Assembly (NCBI GenBank): GCA_018268465.1
Contig: JAFDWN010000030.1
Span: 124,001 to 188,000, forward strand
Length of the DNA: 64,000 nt
Direction: 5' to 3'
Origin: Actinomycetota bacterium
GTDB lineage: Bacteria; Actinomycetota; Actinomycetes; Mycobacteriales; Mycobacteriaceae
Positions 19,407-27,891 of this stretch are shown in pieces; position 1 is the stretch's first letter; the number at the start of each line of letters is the position of its first letter. The position numbers and the translations under genes were made by a program. The notes under the pieces are model-generated. The model saw nothing but the letters and a program-made list of their open reading frames with translations. It was not told the DNA's origin and did not search any database.

Positions 19407-19421
19407 ATGCAGAACATGCAT
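19407..19421. promoter_or_regulatory. LysR-type box upstream of the aldarate operon
   Basis: ATGCA-GAACA-TGCAT has the same arms and spacing as the site at 15460-15474 and again contains T-N11-A. It is centred 56 bp upstream of the first start codon, the usual place for a LysR activation site if the message is leaderless. Confidence 0.6.
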
Positions 19422-19458
19422 TACCGCGGGTGGCGTCGGCGGACCGGCGCACGGGCAC

Positions 19459-20355
19459 TCAGAAGACGACTGTCTGATTCCCGTACCGGATGACCCGGTC
19501 CTCGCAGTGCCACAGGACGGCGCGGGAAAGGACGACACGTTCCACGTCCGCGCCGAGGCGCACGAGATCCTCGACGCCGTGACGGTGGTCCACGCGCACC
19601 ACGTCCTGCTCGATGATCGGACCGTCGTCGAGTTCCTCGGTGACGTAGTGCGCGGTGGCGCCCACCAGTTTGACGCCGCGCTCCTTGGCACGCCGGTAGG
19701 GCGCGGCGCCGATGAAGGCGGGTAGGAACGAATGGTGGATGTTGATCATCGGGCAGCCCACGTCGGCGAGAAAGCGCGGGGTGAGGATCTGCATATATCG
19801 CGCCAGCACCACCAGATCGACATTTCCGCAAAGCAGATCCAACTGCCGCTGTTCGGCTTCGGCACGGATGTCTTTGGTGGCCGGTACGTGCAGAAAAGGC
19901 ACGCCGAATGCGCGGACCTGATCGGCAAGATCCGCGTGATTGGAAATGACCATCGCGACCGACATGTCGAGTTCCCCGCGCCGATTACGCCATAGCAGAT
20001 CCAAAAGGCAGTGGTCCTCTTTGGAAGCCAGAATTGCCACACGTTTCGGTTTCGACGCTTCGGTCAGGCGAAAGTCCATCTCGAAACGGGAGCCGACCTG
20101 TTCGCGGAATTCCCGTTCCAGCGCATCCCTGGCCGCCGCCAGGCCGGGTAGGTGGAAGATGGTGCGCTGCATGAACATGCCGCCGGATTGCTCGGTGGAG
20201 TGCTGGTCGAGCGACACGATGTTGGCCCCGGCGCCGGTCAGAAAGGTGCTGATGGCGGCGACCAGGCCGGGACGGTCCGAGCAGCGCAGCAACAGCCGGC
20301 CGACGTCTTTGACCGGCAACGTTCCGGGGCTGGCCCGCGGATATTCGTCTTCCAC
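19459..20355 (-). CDS. purU: Formyltetrahydrofolate deformylase
   Basis: A 298-residue enzyme that hydrolyses 10-formyl-tetrahydrofolate to formate and tetrahydrofolate, balancing one-carbon units. An N-terminal ACT domain (LLLRCSDRPGLVAAISTFL) precedes the formyltransferase fold. The catalytic region has Asn and His in MINIHHSFLPAFIGAAPY and Asp in EELDDGPII. The GTG at 20355 has no clear ribosome binding site; GAGAAT lies 8 bp upstream, so it could be leaderless. It is separate from the aldarate operon by 100 bp. Confidence 0.95.
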   Translation of the reverse strand: MEDEYPRASPGTLPVKDVGRLLLRCSDRPGLVAAISTFLTGAGANIVSLDQHSTEQSGGMFMQRTIFHLPGLAAARDALEREFREQVGSRFEMDFRLTEASKPKRVAILASKEDHCLLDLLWRNRRGELDMSVAMVISNHADLADQVRAFGVPFLHVPATKDIRAEAEQRQLDLLCGNVDLVVLARYMQILTPRFLADVGCPMINIHHSFLPAFIGAAPYRRAKERGVKLVGATAHYVTEELDDGPIIEQDVVRVDHRHGVEDLVRLGADVERVVLSRAVLWHCEDRVIRYGNQTVVF

Positions 20356-21038
20356 GCTGCCAGATTCTCATCCGTGCCCGGCGCCCGGCGCCCGGACCCC
20401 CTGGCGCGGTACACGGCGCCCGCGCCCGGATGCGCACCTGCCGGCGCCACCTCAGGTCCTCAGCAAATACTCGACGCGTCGCCGTCGGGCGCCGTGGCGA
20501 CGCCGTGGCGCCAGCCTTGACGGCCCGCGAGAACGTCGATTCGCGGCGAGCGGAGCGGCCGTCCCGCGGGGCCGGGGGGCGCCGCCGCAGCGGTCTCGCC
20601 ATCGGGTCTGCACCGGGCGCGCGGACCTTCTGAGTAGTGCGCGCGGATCGGTCGAGGGCGCGTCCGGCGGTCGTCCGCACACCCGCTGAACGGAACCCTC
20701 ATTGCAATCAGCAAAAACTGCGGCAGCTCACAACGCGCCTTCCAATTCGGCAGCGCCCCCAAATGCACAGTTAGCTAGTTGGTCAAAATAACCGCACCGA
20801 ACAGGGCGGACAATCGGTGGCACGATAGCCGTCCGGCGGATTGACCGATGCGGGCTGCATCGCCGACCGGTCAATCGCCGAACCAAATTGCGCAAACCTG
20901 GAGAAGATTCGCTGGCTAGCTGGAATTAAGGCGACTCACAGCGGGATACTCGTTTCGCGGGCAGGCACATCCGTCTGCGCGCACGCCAAGCAGCCGCGAC
21001 AAACCCCGTTGTCCGGCTGCCCCGACGAATGGACGAGA
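20356..21038. other. 683-bp region without a convincing gene
   Basis: The left half (20356-20700) is very GC-rich and has only reciprocal shadow frames. The right half (20700-21038) drops in GC, as promoters here do. It carries the nested hairpin at 20839-20876. A frame continues upstream of 21039 to 20841, but its composition is not coding-like and it crosses the hairpin. Confidence 0.5.
20839..20876. repeat. Nested inverted repeat upstream of the moeY-like operon
   Basis: GATTGACCG (20839-20847) and CGGTCAATC (20868-20876) are perfect inverted copies. Inside lies a second stem, GATGC (20847-20851) and GCATC (20857-20861), with a GGGCT loop. As RNA this would be a bulged hairpin about 160 nt before the start at 21039. 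Confidence 0.5.
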
Positions 21039-21782
21039 ATGACGGTTCCCCAGCTATACGCCCCCGGTAGCACCTCTCTGCCGATAGAGAGTAGCCCCAG
21101 CTGGTGGGATCCGGACAGCGGATGCACCATCGTCATCGCGCAACCGCAGAACGAACCCGGACTCTGGCGGGATTACGTTCGCGGCGCCGAAGAGAGCTAC
21201 CGCAAACACGGCGTCGAGAGCGCCCTGGACATGAAGGCCCTGCGCAGCGGCAAGGACACCGCACTGTTCTGCGTCGGCGTCAGCGACACCGGCCGTGTCC
21301 TGGGCGGCTTGCGCGGAAAGGGGCCCTACCGGACGGCGGACGAATGCCACGCCGTCGTCGAATGGAGCGGGCAGCCGGGCCTGAGCGCGGTGCGAAAAAT
21401 GGTCAGCGATCGGCTACCGTTCGGCGTCGTGGAGATGAAGACGGCTTGGGTGGGTGACGACCCCGAGCAGAGCCGCGCACTGACCACCACGATCGCCCGC
21501 GTGCCGCTTCATTCGATGATCCTGCTCGACGTGCAATTCGTCGTCGCAACGGCCGCATCGTATGTGCTGAATAGGTGGCTCAGTTCCGGCGGTGTGATGG
21601 CGTCGAAAATCCCCGCCACGCCATATCCCGACCATCGTTATCAAACAAAGATGATGTGGTGGGACCGCCGCACATTCGCCAATCACGCCGATCCGAAACA
21701 GCTGTCGAAATTCTTCGGCGAGCTGGATTATGCGCCGTCCCATGTGAGCGCCGGCAGAATACCCGTCGAAATGGCGCAATGA
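21039..21782 (+). CDS. Uncharacterised protein, possibly acyltransferase fold, coupled to moeY-like gene
   Basis: A 247-residue soluble protein I cannot assign to a named family. Its layout resembles GNAT or N-acyl-amino-acid synthase folds: an early helix WRDYVRGAEESYRKHGVES, a strand pair FCVGVSDTGRVLGGLRGKGPY, and a late PYPDHRYQTKMMWWDR. I chose ATG 21039; the frame is open to 20841 but upstream residues look non-coding. Its stop overlaps the next start by 4 bp (ATGA), so the two products are made together and probably work on the same substrate. The fold proposal is inference from pattern only. Confidence 0.7.
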   Translation: MTVPQLYAPGSTSLPIESSPSWWDPDSGCTIVIAQPQNEPGLWRDYVRGAEESYRKHGVESALDMKALRSGKDTALFCVGVSDTGRVLGGLRGKGPYRTADECHAVVEWSGQPGLSAVRKMVSDRLPFGVVEMKTAWVGDDPEQSRALTTTIARVPLHSMILLDVQFVVATAASYVLNRWLSSGGVMASKIPATPYPDHRYQTKMMWWDRRTFANHADPKQLSKFFGELDYAPSHVSAGRIPVEMAQ

Positions 21783-23938
21783 CGTCGAACACCTTCGAAG
21801 TCGAGCAGTTCAAGGCCATCGTCCTCACCCCGGGTGACTCCGGCCACGACGCACTGCTCAAGGAGTTGCAGGACGATATCCGCATCGAGGTCGTCGACCG
21901 TCGCGCCCAGCAGCTCGAGGAGCTGCGCCAGCTCCGGCCGGAGCCGCCGTCGGATCTGATCGACGAACCCACGCACTGGATCTACTACCCGTGGCGCCGA
22001 ACGGTTGCCGGCCTGCTGGGACCGAGGGCCTTCCACAGGATGCGCCTGGACCGCAACCGCAATCTCATCACCGCCGACGAGCAGGACCGCCTCCGCCAGG
22101 TCCGCATCGGCGTGATCGGGCTCAGCGTCGGACATGCGATCGCGTACTCACTGGCGGCCCAGGGTGTCTGCGGTGAACTGCGGCTCAGCGACTTCGACCA
22201 CCTCGAACTGCCCAACCTCAACCGGGTTCCGGCGACGGTACTGGACCAAGGCGTGAACAAGGCGGTGGTCGCCGCCCGGCGAATCGCCGAGCTGGATCCG
22301 TACCTGCCGGTGAGCGCCGTGACATCGGGCATCACCCCCGAGTCGGTCGGCGAGTTCATGGACGGCCTGGACATCGTCATCGAGGAATGCGACTCCCTCG
22401 ACGCCAAGGTCCTCGTCCGCGAGGCCGCGCGGGCACGACGCATCCCGGTCATCATGACCACCAGCGACCGCGGTCTCCTCGACGTCGAACGATTCGACCT
22501 CGACCCGACTCGCCCGATTCTGCACGGCCTGCTCGGCGATATCGACGCCGCCGGTCTGTCGGGTTTGAGCAGCAAGGACAAGATCCCGTTTGCGTTGCGG
22601 ATCCTCGATCCCGGGCGGATCTCGGCGAAGATGGCCGCATCTCTGGTCGAGGTGGGGACAACCCTGACGACGTGGCCGCAGCTGGCGGTCGAGGTCGGAC
22701 TGGGCGCCACCATCGTCGCCGAAGCGGTGCGCCGCATCGGGCTTGGCGAGAAGCTGCCCTCGGGCCGACTCCGAGTCGACGCGCTGGCCATGCTCGACGA
22801 TCTGGCCGACCCGCTGGACGACCCTCAACAGCGCCCGTCGGCACCGGAACCCCCGATCGAATCCGGGTCCGTAGAGCCATCAGAACCATCCGACCCATCG
22901 GAGGCCGTCGCCGCGGCCGCGAACCGCGCGCCCTCCGGGGGTAACACCCAACCGTGGTACATCGACACCCGGCCGGACCGGGTCACCATCCGGATCGCGC
23001 CTCAGCTGACGTCCACCATGGATGTGGCCTACCGCGCGAGCGCGGTCGCGGTGGGCGCCGCCGTATTCAACGCCCGGATCGCCGCGGCCGCCCAGGGACT
23101 CGACGCGGATGTGCACTTCAGCGACGGCGACGAGAGTTCACCCCTGCACGCCACCGTGCGGCTGCGGCCCGGTGGCGAAGGCGACCTCGCCCGGCTCTAC
23201 GAACCGATGATGCGCAGAGAGACCAACCGGCGTTACGGCAGTCCCACCCCGATCGATGACGACGCTGCCGCCGCCATGATCGCCGCCGCCCATCACCAGG
23301 GGATGCGTCTGCGGATCATTTCCGCCCGGCCCGAGATGGAGCAGGCCGCGGCCATTCTCGGCGAGGCCGACCGGATCCGCTACCTCACCCCACACCTGCA
23401 CGCGGAGATGTTCTCCGAGTTGCGCTGGCCGGGCGATCCATCGCCGGAGACCGGCATCGACGTCCTGAGCCTCGACGTCGACCACACCGACCTGATCAAA
23501 CTCGACATCCTGCGGCGCCCCGACGTGATCGCGCATCTGGCGGGGTGGAATGCGGGCAGCGCGCTCGGCGACGACACCAGGGAACGGATTACCGCGAGTG
23601 CGGCGCTCGGCGTGGTCTCGATGGACGGCCGATCCCTGATCGACTACGCGCGCGCGGGGACAGCGGTCGAGGCGGTGTGGATCGCCGCCGAGGGCCACGG
23701 GCTGGGGGTGCAACCGGTGTCGCCGGCCTTTCTCTACGCCCACGACGAGCGGGACCTGCGCGAGCTATCCCCCTCCTTCGCCGACGACCTCGGCAGTCTG
23801 CAATACAATTTCCGCACGCTCGTCGGCACGACGCGCGACGAGTCGATGGCGTTGGTGCTCAGATTCTCACTGGTGCCGCGGTCATCGGTGCGCAGTCGGC
23901 GACGCGTCCTGCGCAGAGCATCGATACGAGAACGTTGA
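21779..23938 (+). CDS. moeY: Rv1355c-like fusion of ThiF/E1-type adenylating domain and nitroreductase-like domain
   Basis: A 719-residue two-domain protein. Residues about 85-340 form a ThiF/MoeB/E1-like Rossmann domain (IGVIGLSVGHAIAYSLA, LSDFDHLELPNLNR, IVIEECDSLDAKVLVRE). A Glu/Pro/Ser linker near 360-375 leads to a nitroreductase-like flavin domain (ANRAPSGGNTQPWYI to the C-terminus). The C-terminal Cys pairs that bind zinc in MoeB are not seen. M. tuberculosis calls its homologue MoeY, a name without proof of a role in molybdopterin synthesis. E1 plus flavin domain is also seen in peptide-modifying enzymes, so modification of a small peptide or amino acid made with the upstream gene is possible. 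Confidence 0.85.
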   Translation: MTSNTFEVEQFKAIVLTPGDSGHDALLKELQDDIRIEVVDRRAQQLEELRQLRPEPPSDLIDEPTHWIYYPWRRTVAGLLGPRAFHRMRLDRNRNLITADEQDRLRQVRIGVIGLSVGHAIAYSLAAQGVCGELRLSDFDHLELPNLNRVPATVLDQGVNKAVVAARRIAELDPYLPVSAVTSGITPESVGEFMDGLDIVIEECDSLDAKVLVREAARARRIPVIMTTSDRGLLDVERFDLDPTRPILHGLLGDIDAAGLSGLSSKDKIPFALRILDPGRISAKMAASLVEVGTTLTTWPQLAVEVGLGATIVAEAVRRIGLGEKLPSGRLRVDALAMLDDLADPLDDPQQRPSAPEPPIESGSVEPSEPSDPSEAVAAAANRAPSGGNTQPWYIDTRPDRVTIRIAPQLTSTMDVAYRASAVAVGAAVFNARIAAAAQGLDADVHFSDGDESSPLHATVRLRPGGEGDLARLYEPMMRRETNRRYGSPTPIDDDAAAAMIAAAHHQGMRLRIISARPEMEQAAAILGEADRIRYLTPHLHAEMFSELRWPGDPSPETGIDVLSLDVDHTDLIKLDILRRPDVIAHLAGWNAGSALGDDTRERITASAALGVVSMDGRSLIDYARAGTAVEAVWIAAEGHGLGVQPVSPAFLYAHDERDLRELSPSFADDLGSLQYNFRTLVGTTRDESMALVLRFSLVPRSSVRSRRRVLRRASIRER

Positions 23939-23958
23939 CGCAGATACCGGAGGAACGG

Positions 23959-25806
23959 GTGTCCCGCAGCCTGGAGCTGGTCGTCACGTCAGTCGCGACC
24001 CAGCTGATGGCTGTGAACGCCGCCACGTCGGTGGAGGTCAGTCAGCGGGTACTGGCCGAACTGGTGTCCTACTTCGACGTCGACGTGAGTTTCCTGCGCC
24101 ACAACGACCACCGGATCCGCGCCACCCGGCTGGTGGCCGAGTGGCCGCCGCGGTTCGACCTTCCCGACCCGGACCCGCTTGCCGTCATCTACTTCTCGGA
24201 CGCCGATCCGGTGTTCGCGATGGCCGAAAAACTGAAGGAGGCGGTGGTCTTCCGGCCCGAGCCCGCCACCGAGGGCTACCAGCGCACCATCAACGAGGGC
24301 AGGCATATCCCGACCACGTCGATGGCGTGTGTGCCGCTGCTCTCGGGTGACCTCACCACCGGCGTCCTCGGATTCGTCAAGTTCGGGGACCGTGAGTGGA
24401 ATCGCGCGGAGCTCAATGCACTCAAAGCGATCGCCTCGCTGTTCGCCCAGGTGCAGGCCCGCATCGCGGCCGAGGACCAGCTGCGATACCTCGCCGAACA
24501 CGACGATCTGACCGGGCTGCACAACCGGCGTGCGCTTCTGGCACATCTGGATGCGCGGCTGGCCCCGGGACAGCCGGGTCCGGTGTCGGTGCTGTTCTTC
24601 GACCTGGACCGACTCAAGGCGATCAACGACTACCTGGGTCACACCGCGGGCGATTGGTTCATCCGGATCCTCGCCGAACGGCTGCAGCAGGGTCAGGACG
24701 GCCCCAACCTGATCGCCCGGCTCGGCGGCGACGAGTTCGTGGTCGTGCCGCCGGCGCCGCTGTCCACGGCCGCCACCGAGGAAATGGCGCTGAAACTGCA
24801 GTCGGTGTTGCGGGAGCGGGTGTCCATCGACGGCGAGATGCTGACCCGGACTGTCAGTATCGGCGTTGCGCAGGGGATGCCGGGTACCGACACCACCTCG
24901 GATCTCCTCAGCCGGGCCGACCAGGCGGTCCTGGCGGCGAAGGCGTCCGGCGGGAACCAGGTGGCGGTGTTCTCCGACGAGATGTCGTTGGAAAGCGAGT
25001 TCCGCAACGACATCGAACTGCACCTGCAAAGCGTGATCGAGAACGGCGCGCTCATCCTGCACTACCTGCCCGAGATCGACATGCGTACCGGTGAGGTCCT
25101 GGCCTGCGAAGCGCTGGTGCGCTGGCAGCATCCCACCCGGGGCCTGCTGTCACCCGATTCGTTCATCGGTGTCGCCGAATCCATCAACCTGGCCGGCGAA
25201 CTCGGCCGCTGGGTGATGCGCACCGCGTGTGGAGAGTTCGCCCGGTGGCGCGCCAGCGGGGTCGGCCGTGACACGGTGCTGCGCATCAACGTGTCGCCGG
25301 TGCAGCTGGTGACCGACGGATTCGTCGAATCGGTCGCCGACATCATCGACGAGTTCGGTCTCGACGGCGGGTCGGTGTGCCTGGAGATCACCGAGAGCGT
25401 CGTCGTCCAGGACATCGAGACCACCCGGATCACCCTGGCCGGGCTGCATGACGCGGGTGTCCAGGTCGCGATCGACGATTTCGGCACCGGCTACAGCGTG
25501 CTGTCGCTGCTGAAGTCGCTACCGGTGGACACCCTCAAGATCGACCGTGGGTTCGTGCGTGACCTCGGTTCGAGTCCGGGCGATCTCGCCATCGTGCGCG
25601 CGATCATCGCGCTGGCCGAGGCTTTCGGTCTGGGGCTGGTCGCCGAGGGCGTGGAAACCGAGGAGGCCGCCGTCACCTTGCTGCGTCACGGATGCCATCG
25701 GGCGCAGGGCTTCCTGCTGTCGCGGCCGATTCCGGGACCGGATATGGAGGCCCTACTGACCAAGGGGCGGATTCCCGTGCACTTTTCCCCCGCGCCGAGT
25801 CTGTGA
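23959..25806 (+). CDS. dcpA: GAF-GGDEF-EAL bifunctional c-di-GMP synthase/phosphodiesterase
   Basis: A 615-residue cytoplasmic enzyme that by family both makes and breaks c-di-GMP. GAF domain about residues 15-165, GGDEF domain with intact GGDEF at 256-260, EAL domain with intact EAL at 384-386 (ACEALVRWQHP) and DDFGTGYS. Both active sites look competent, as in Rv1354c and M. smegmatis DcpA. I chose GTG 23959 with GGAGG 5 bp upstream; this gives a length close to the 623 residues of Rv1354c. It follows the moeY-like gene by 20 bp. Its 3' end overlaps the convergent flavoprotein gene by 54 bp. Confidence 0.93.
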   Translation: MSRSLELVVTSVATQLMAVNAATSVEVSQRVLAELVSYFDVDVSFLRHNDHRIRATRLVAEWPPRFDLPDPDPLAVIYFSDADPVFAMAEKLKEAVVFRPEPATEGYQRTINEGRHIPTTSMACVPLLSGDLTTGVLGFVKFGDREWNRAELNALKAIASLFAQVQARIAAEDQLRYLAEHDDLTGLHNRRALLAHLDARLAPGQPGPVSVLFFDLDRLKAINDYLGHTAGDWFIRILAERLQQGQDGPNLIARLGGDEFVVVPPAPLSTAATEEMALKLQSVLRERVSIDGEMLTRTVSIGVAQGMPGTDTTSDLLSRADQAVLAAKASGGNQVAVFSDEMSLESEFRNDIELHLQSVIENGALILHYLPEIDMRTGEVLACEALVRWQHPTRGLLSPDSFIGVAESINLAGELGRWVMRTACGEFARWRASGVGRDTVLRINVSPVQLVTDGFVESVADIIDEFGLDGGSVCLEITESVVVQDIETTRITLAGLHDAGVQVAIDDFGTGYSVLSLLKSLPVDTLKIDRGFVRDLGSSPGDLAIVRAIIALAEAFGLGLVAEGVETEEAAVTLLRHGCHRAQGFLLSRPIPGPDMEALLTKGRIPVHFSPAPSL

Positions 25807-26685
25807 GCGTGCGGGCCGGTTCTCCTGCACAGGGTCGCGCCACGGGTGGTTGGGCGCGAAGACGCCCGTCGCGGGCAGGGCTGCGGCCGGTTCGCGCCGG
25901 AGCAGTTCGACCCTGCCGAATCGGCTGGCGCTCTGGCTGACCAGACAGACATCGACGCCGTCGAGGTCGGGGATGGTGGACATGGGCCGGCTGGCCGGCA
26001 CGTCGACGGGCACCCCGCCGGCAGCCACGGTGATCCCGCGGCGCGCTTGCACCGCCAGCGGACCGCCGGGCGTTGCGAACACCGCACCGACCACGTCGCC
26101 CTCTTCGAAGACGATGCGCTGCAACGGGGTGTCATCGGACACCGTGACGCCCTGCCCGCGAACCCGGGTGCCGAGCCAATCGCACAGCGCCGCCGGCACG
26201 TCCGAACCGCTTCCCGGTGCGAACGCACCGACCACGGTCACCTCGAGCGCCTCCCCGCTACGGGTCCGCATGGTGGTGGTGTCGGGGCCCGCGACGCGGC
26301 TGTCGAGGTACCCGAACGGCGAGACCAGGCACCGGGTGGCCCAGTCCCGCAGCCGCGCACCGAAGAAGGGTTCGATGGAGCGCTTTCTGTTGGCCGGTGG
26401 CTGATCGTGCACCACCCGGAAGCACACGTCGCCGTCACGCGCGCCCGGACGCAGCGGGCCCACGTCGCACGACAGGGCCATGAAGTAATCGTTGGTCTCC
26501 GGATCGGGGATCTCGGCGTCCAGCCAGGCGTGCGTGCGGGGATACGCCTGACGACCGATATCCGGGTGCTGGACTCCCGGGGTGGCCATGAAGACGTCCA
26601 GACCCTGGTCCGCTGCCGCGACGGCACTCGCCAATGCGCCCGCGCCCGCTCCGACGCAGATGATGTCGACTTCGACGTCCCACAT
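25753..26685 (-). CDS. Short FAD-binding oxidoreductase-like protein
   Basis: A 310-residue protein starting with a clear Rossmann FAD site (VDIICVGAGAGALASAVAAADQG). It resembles the N-terminal half of fumarate reductase/3-ketosteroid dehydrogenase-type flavoproteins, which are about 500 residues, and later has a GG-rich return to the FAD domain (GITVAAGGVP). It lacks an obvious substrate domain and its C-terminus is Arg/Gly-rich and overlaps the 3' end of the c-di-GMP gene. It may therefore be a shortened or decaying flavoprotein. Function unknown. Confidence 0.65.
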   Translation of the reverse strand: MWDVEVDIICVGAGAGALASAVAAADQGLDVFMATPGVQHPDIGRQAYPRTHAWLDAEIPDPETNDYFMALSCDVGPLRPGARDGDVCFRVVHDQPPANRKRSIEPFFGARLRDWATRCLVSPFGYLDSRVAGPDTTTMRTRSGEALEVTVVGAFAPGSGSDVPAALCDWLGTRVRGQGVTVSDDTPLQRIVFEEGDVVGAVFATPGGPLAVQARRGITVAAGGVPVDVPASRPMSTIPDLDGVDVCLVSQSASRFGRVELLRREPAAALPATGVFAPNHPWRDPVQENRPARSQTRRGGKVHGNPPLGQ

Positions 26686-27152
26686 TGTCGTTAACTATCT
26701 CGATATTGCCCATGGCGACCAGGCGCCAACTTCATGCCGACCAACACCACACACCCCCTAGCGAAACCGGGTTGCCATAGCCTGTGCAGGGATTCGAGGG
26801 GGTTTGCCAGCGCAGGCTATGGCAACGGCATGACGATACCACTGGTCGATGGTTTCCGAGCGTGCGCCAGAGCCGGACGCGCGATTGCCGCCGCATCCGT
26901 CGCCCCCCGCGGCACGGCCCGGCCGCCACGAACCGAGAGTCATCACAAATCGCACCCTACATACCTTTCGAATGATTTGCAGCAACTTCAATGACTTCGG
27001 GTATTTCGTGTCGGATCCGGGCCGGCAGCAACGTTCCACCCCACTGCGCCTGCGGCCGGACGCGCCGGATGCGAGAATCGCGTCGTTGATTCCGGCGCGG
27101 CGGTAGCGTCTCACCGATTCGCACAGCCGTTGTACAGATCCGAGGTTCACTG
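26686..27152. other. 467-bp divergent intergenic region with a long inverted repeat
   Basis: It separates the flavoprotein gene (minus) from the first TetR gene (plus). GC content falls in its right part (about 26940-27020). It holds the 17-bp inverted repeat at 26771-26826 and presumably both promoters. No coding sequence is credible here. Confidence 0.5.
26771..26826. repeat. 17-bp inverted repeat with 22-bp spacer
   Basis: GTTGCCATAGCCTGTGC (26771-26787) and its inverted copy at 26810-26826 differ at one position. On a plus-strand transcript that position is a G-U wobble, so the stem would be continuous; on the minus strand it is A-C. No T-run follows. It could be a hairpin in the TetR leader, a pair of operator sites or a remnant of a small mobile repeat. 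Confidence 0.6.
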
Positions 27153-27827
27153 GTGACCGAACAGCTCGACCGGCGAGCGGACACCACGCGGCTGCAGATC
27201 CTGCGCGCCGCCTCACACCAGTTCGCGCGCAAGCCCTACAGCCTGGTGAGCCTGGATGACATCCTCGCCGACGCCGAGGTGACCAAGGGTGCGATGTACT
27301 TCCATTTCCGCTCGAAGCACGCGCTGGCCTCCGAGATCATCGAACGCGGGGCCCAGCGGGGCCGCGCCACGGTCGATGAGGTGCTCTCCCGCGGCCTGTC
27401 CGGGATGGAGACACTGATCGACGCGATGTACCTGGTGGCGATCGAGGACCTCGACGACGAGACGGCCCGCGCGGGTTTCAACCTGCTCGAATCGATCGGG
27501 CGCTCCGAGGGACTGCAGGCCCGCGTCGCAGCATCCTGGATCGACGGTTTCACCGTGATCACCCGGCGGGCCATCCGCGAGAACGACGTCATCGAGGGGC
27601 GCGAACCCGCGGATATCGCCAGATTGCTGGTTTCGATGTATCTGGGCATCCGGCAGACGAGCGATCTGGACGATCCGGCCCGCTTCCTCGGTGATCTCGA
27701 GATGGCGTGGACGATGGCACTACCCGGATTCGCCAATCCGGAACGGCTCAGCTACCTGACCCAATTCATCGGTCGGCGCACCGCGTTGGCCATCCGGAAG
27801 ACCACCGGTCCGGCCGACGGCCGTTGA
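27153..27827 (+). CDS. TetR-family regulator, ArpA/ScbR-like
   Basis: A 224-residue regulator. The N-terminal helix-turn-helix reads LDDILADAEVTKGAMYFHFRSKHALASEI; the TKGAMYFHF form is typical of the gamma-butyrolactone receptor branch of TetR proteins. GTG 27153 is the only reasonable start. It lies 64 bp from a second, related TetR gene on the same strand, and two genes away from the c-di-GMP enzyme. In M. tuberculosis a TetR gene (Rv1353c) also neighbours Rv1354c. Ligand and targets are unknown. Confidence 0.85.
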   Translation: MTEQLDRRADTTRLQILRAASHQFARKPYSLVSLDDILADAEVTKGAMYFHFRSKHALASEIIERGAQRGRATVDEVLSRGLSGMETLIDAMYLVAIEDLDDETARAGFNLLESIGRSEGLQARVAASWIDGFTVITRRAIRENDVIEGREPADIARLLVSMYLGIRQTSDLDDPARFLGDLEMAWTMALPGFANPERLSYLTQFIGRRTALAIRKTTGPADGR

Positions 27828-27891
27828 TCTATCATCGTGTTTCGGGCTCGTCGATCCGCCCGGCATGACGGAACACCGGAGGAGCGCGGAC

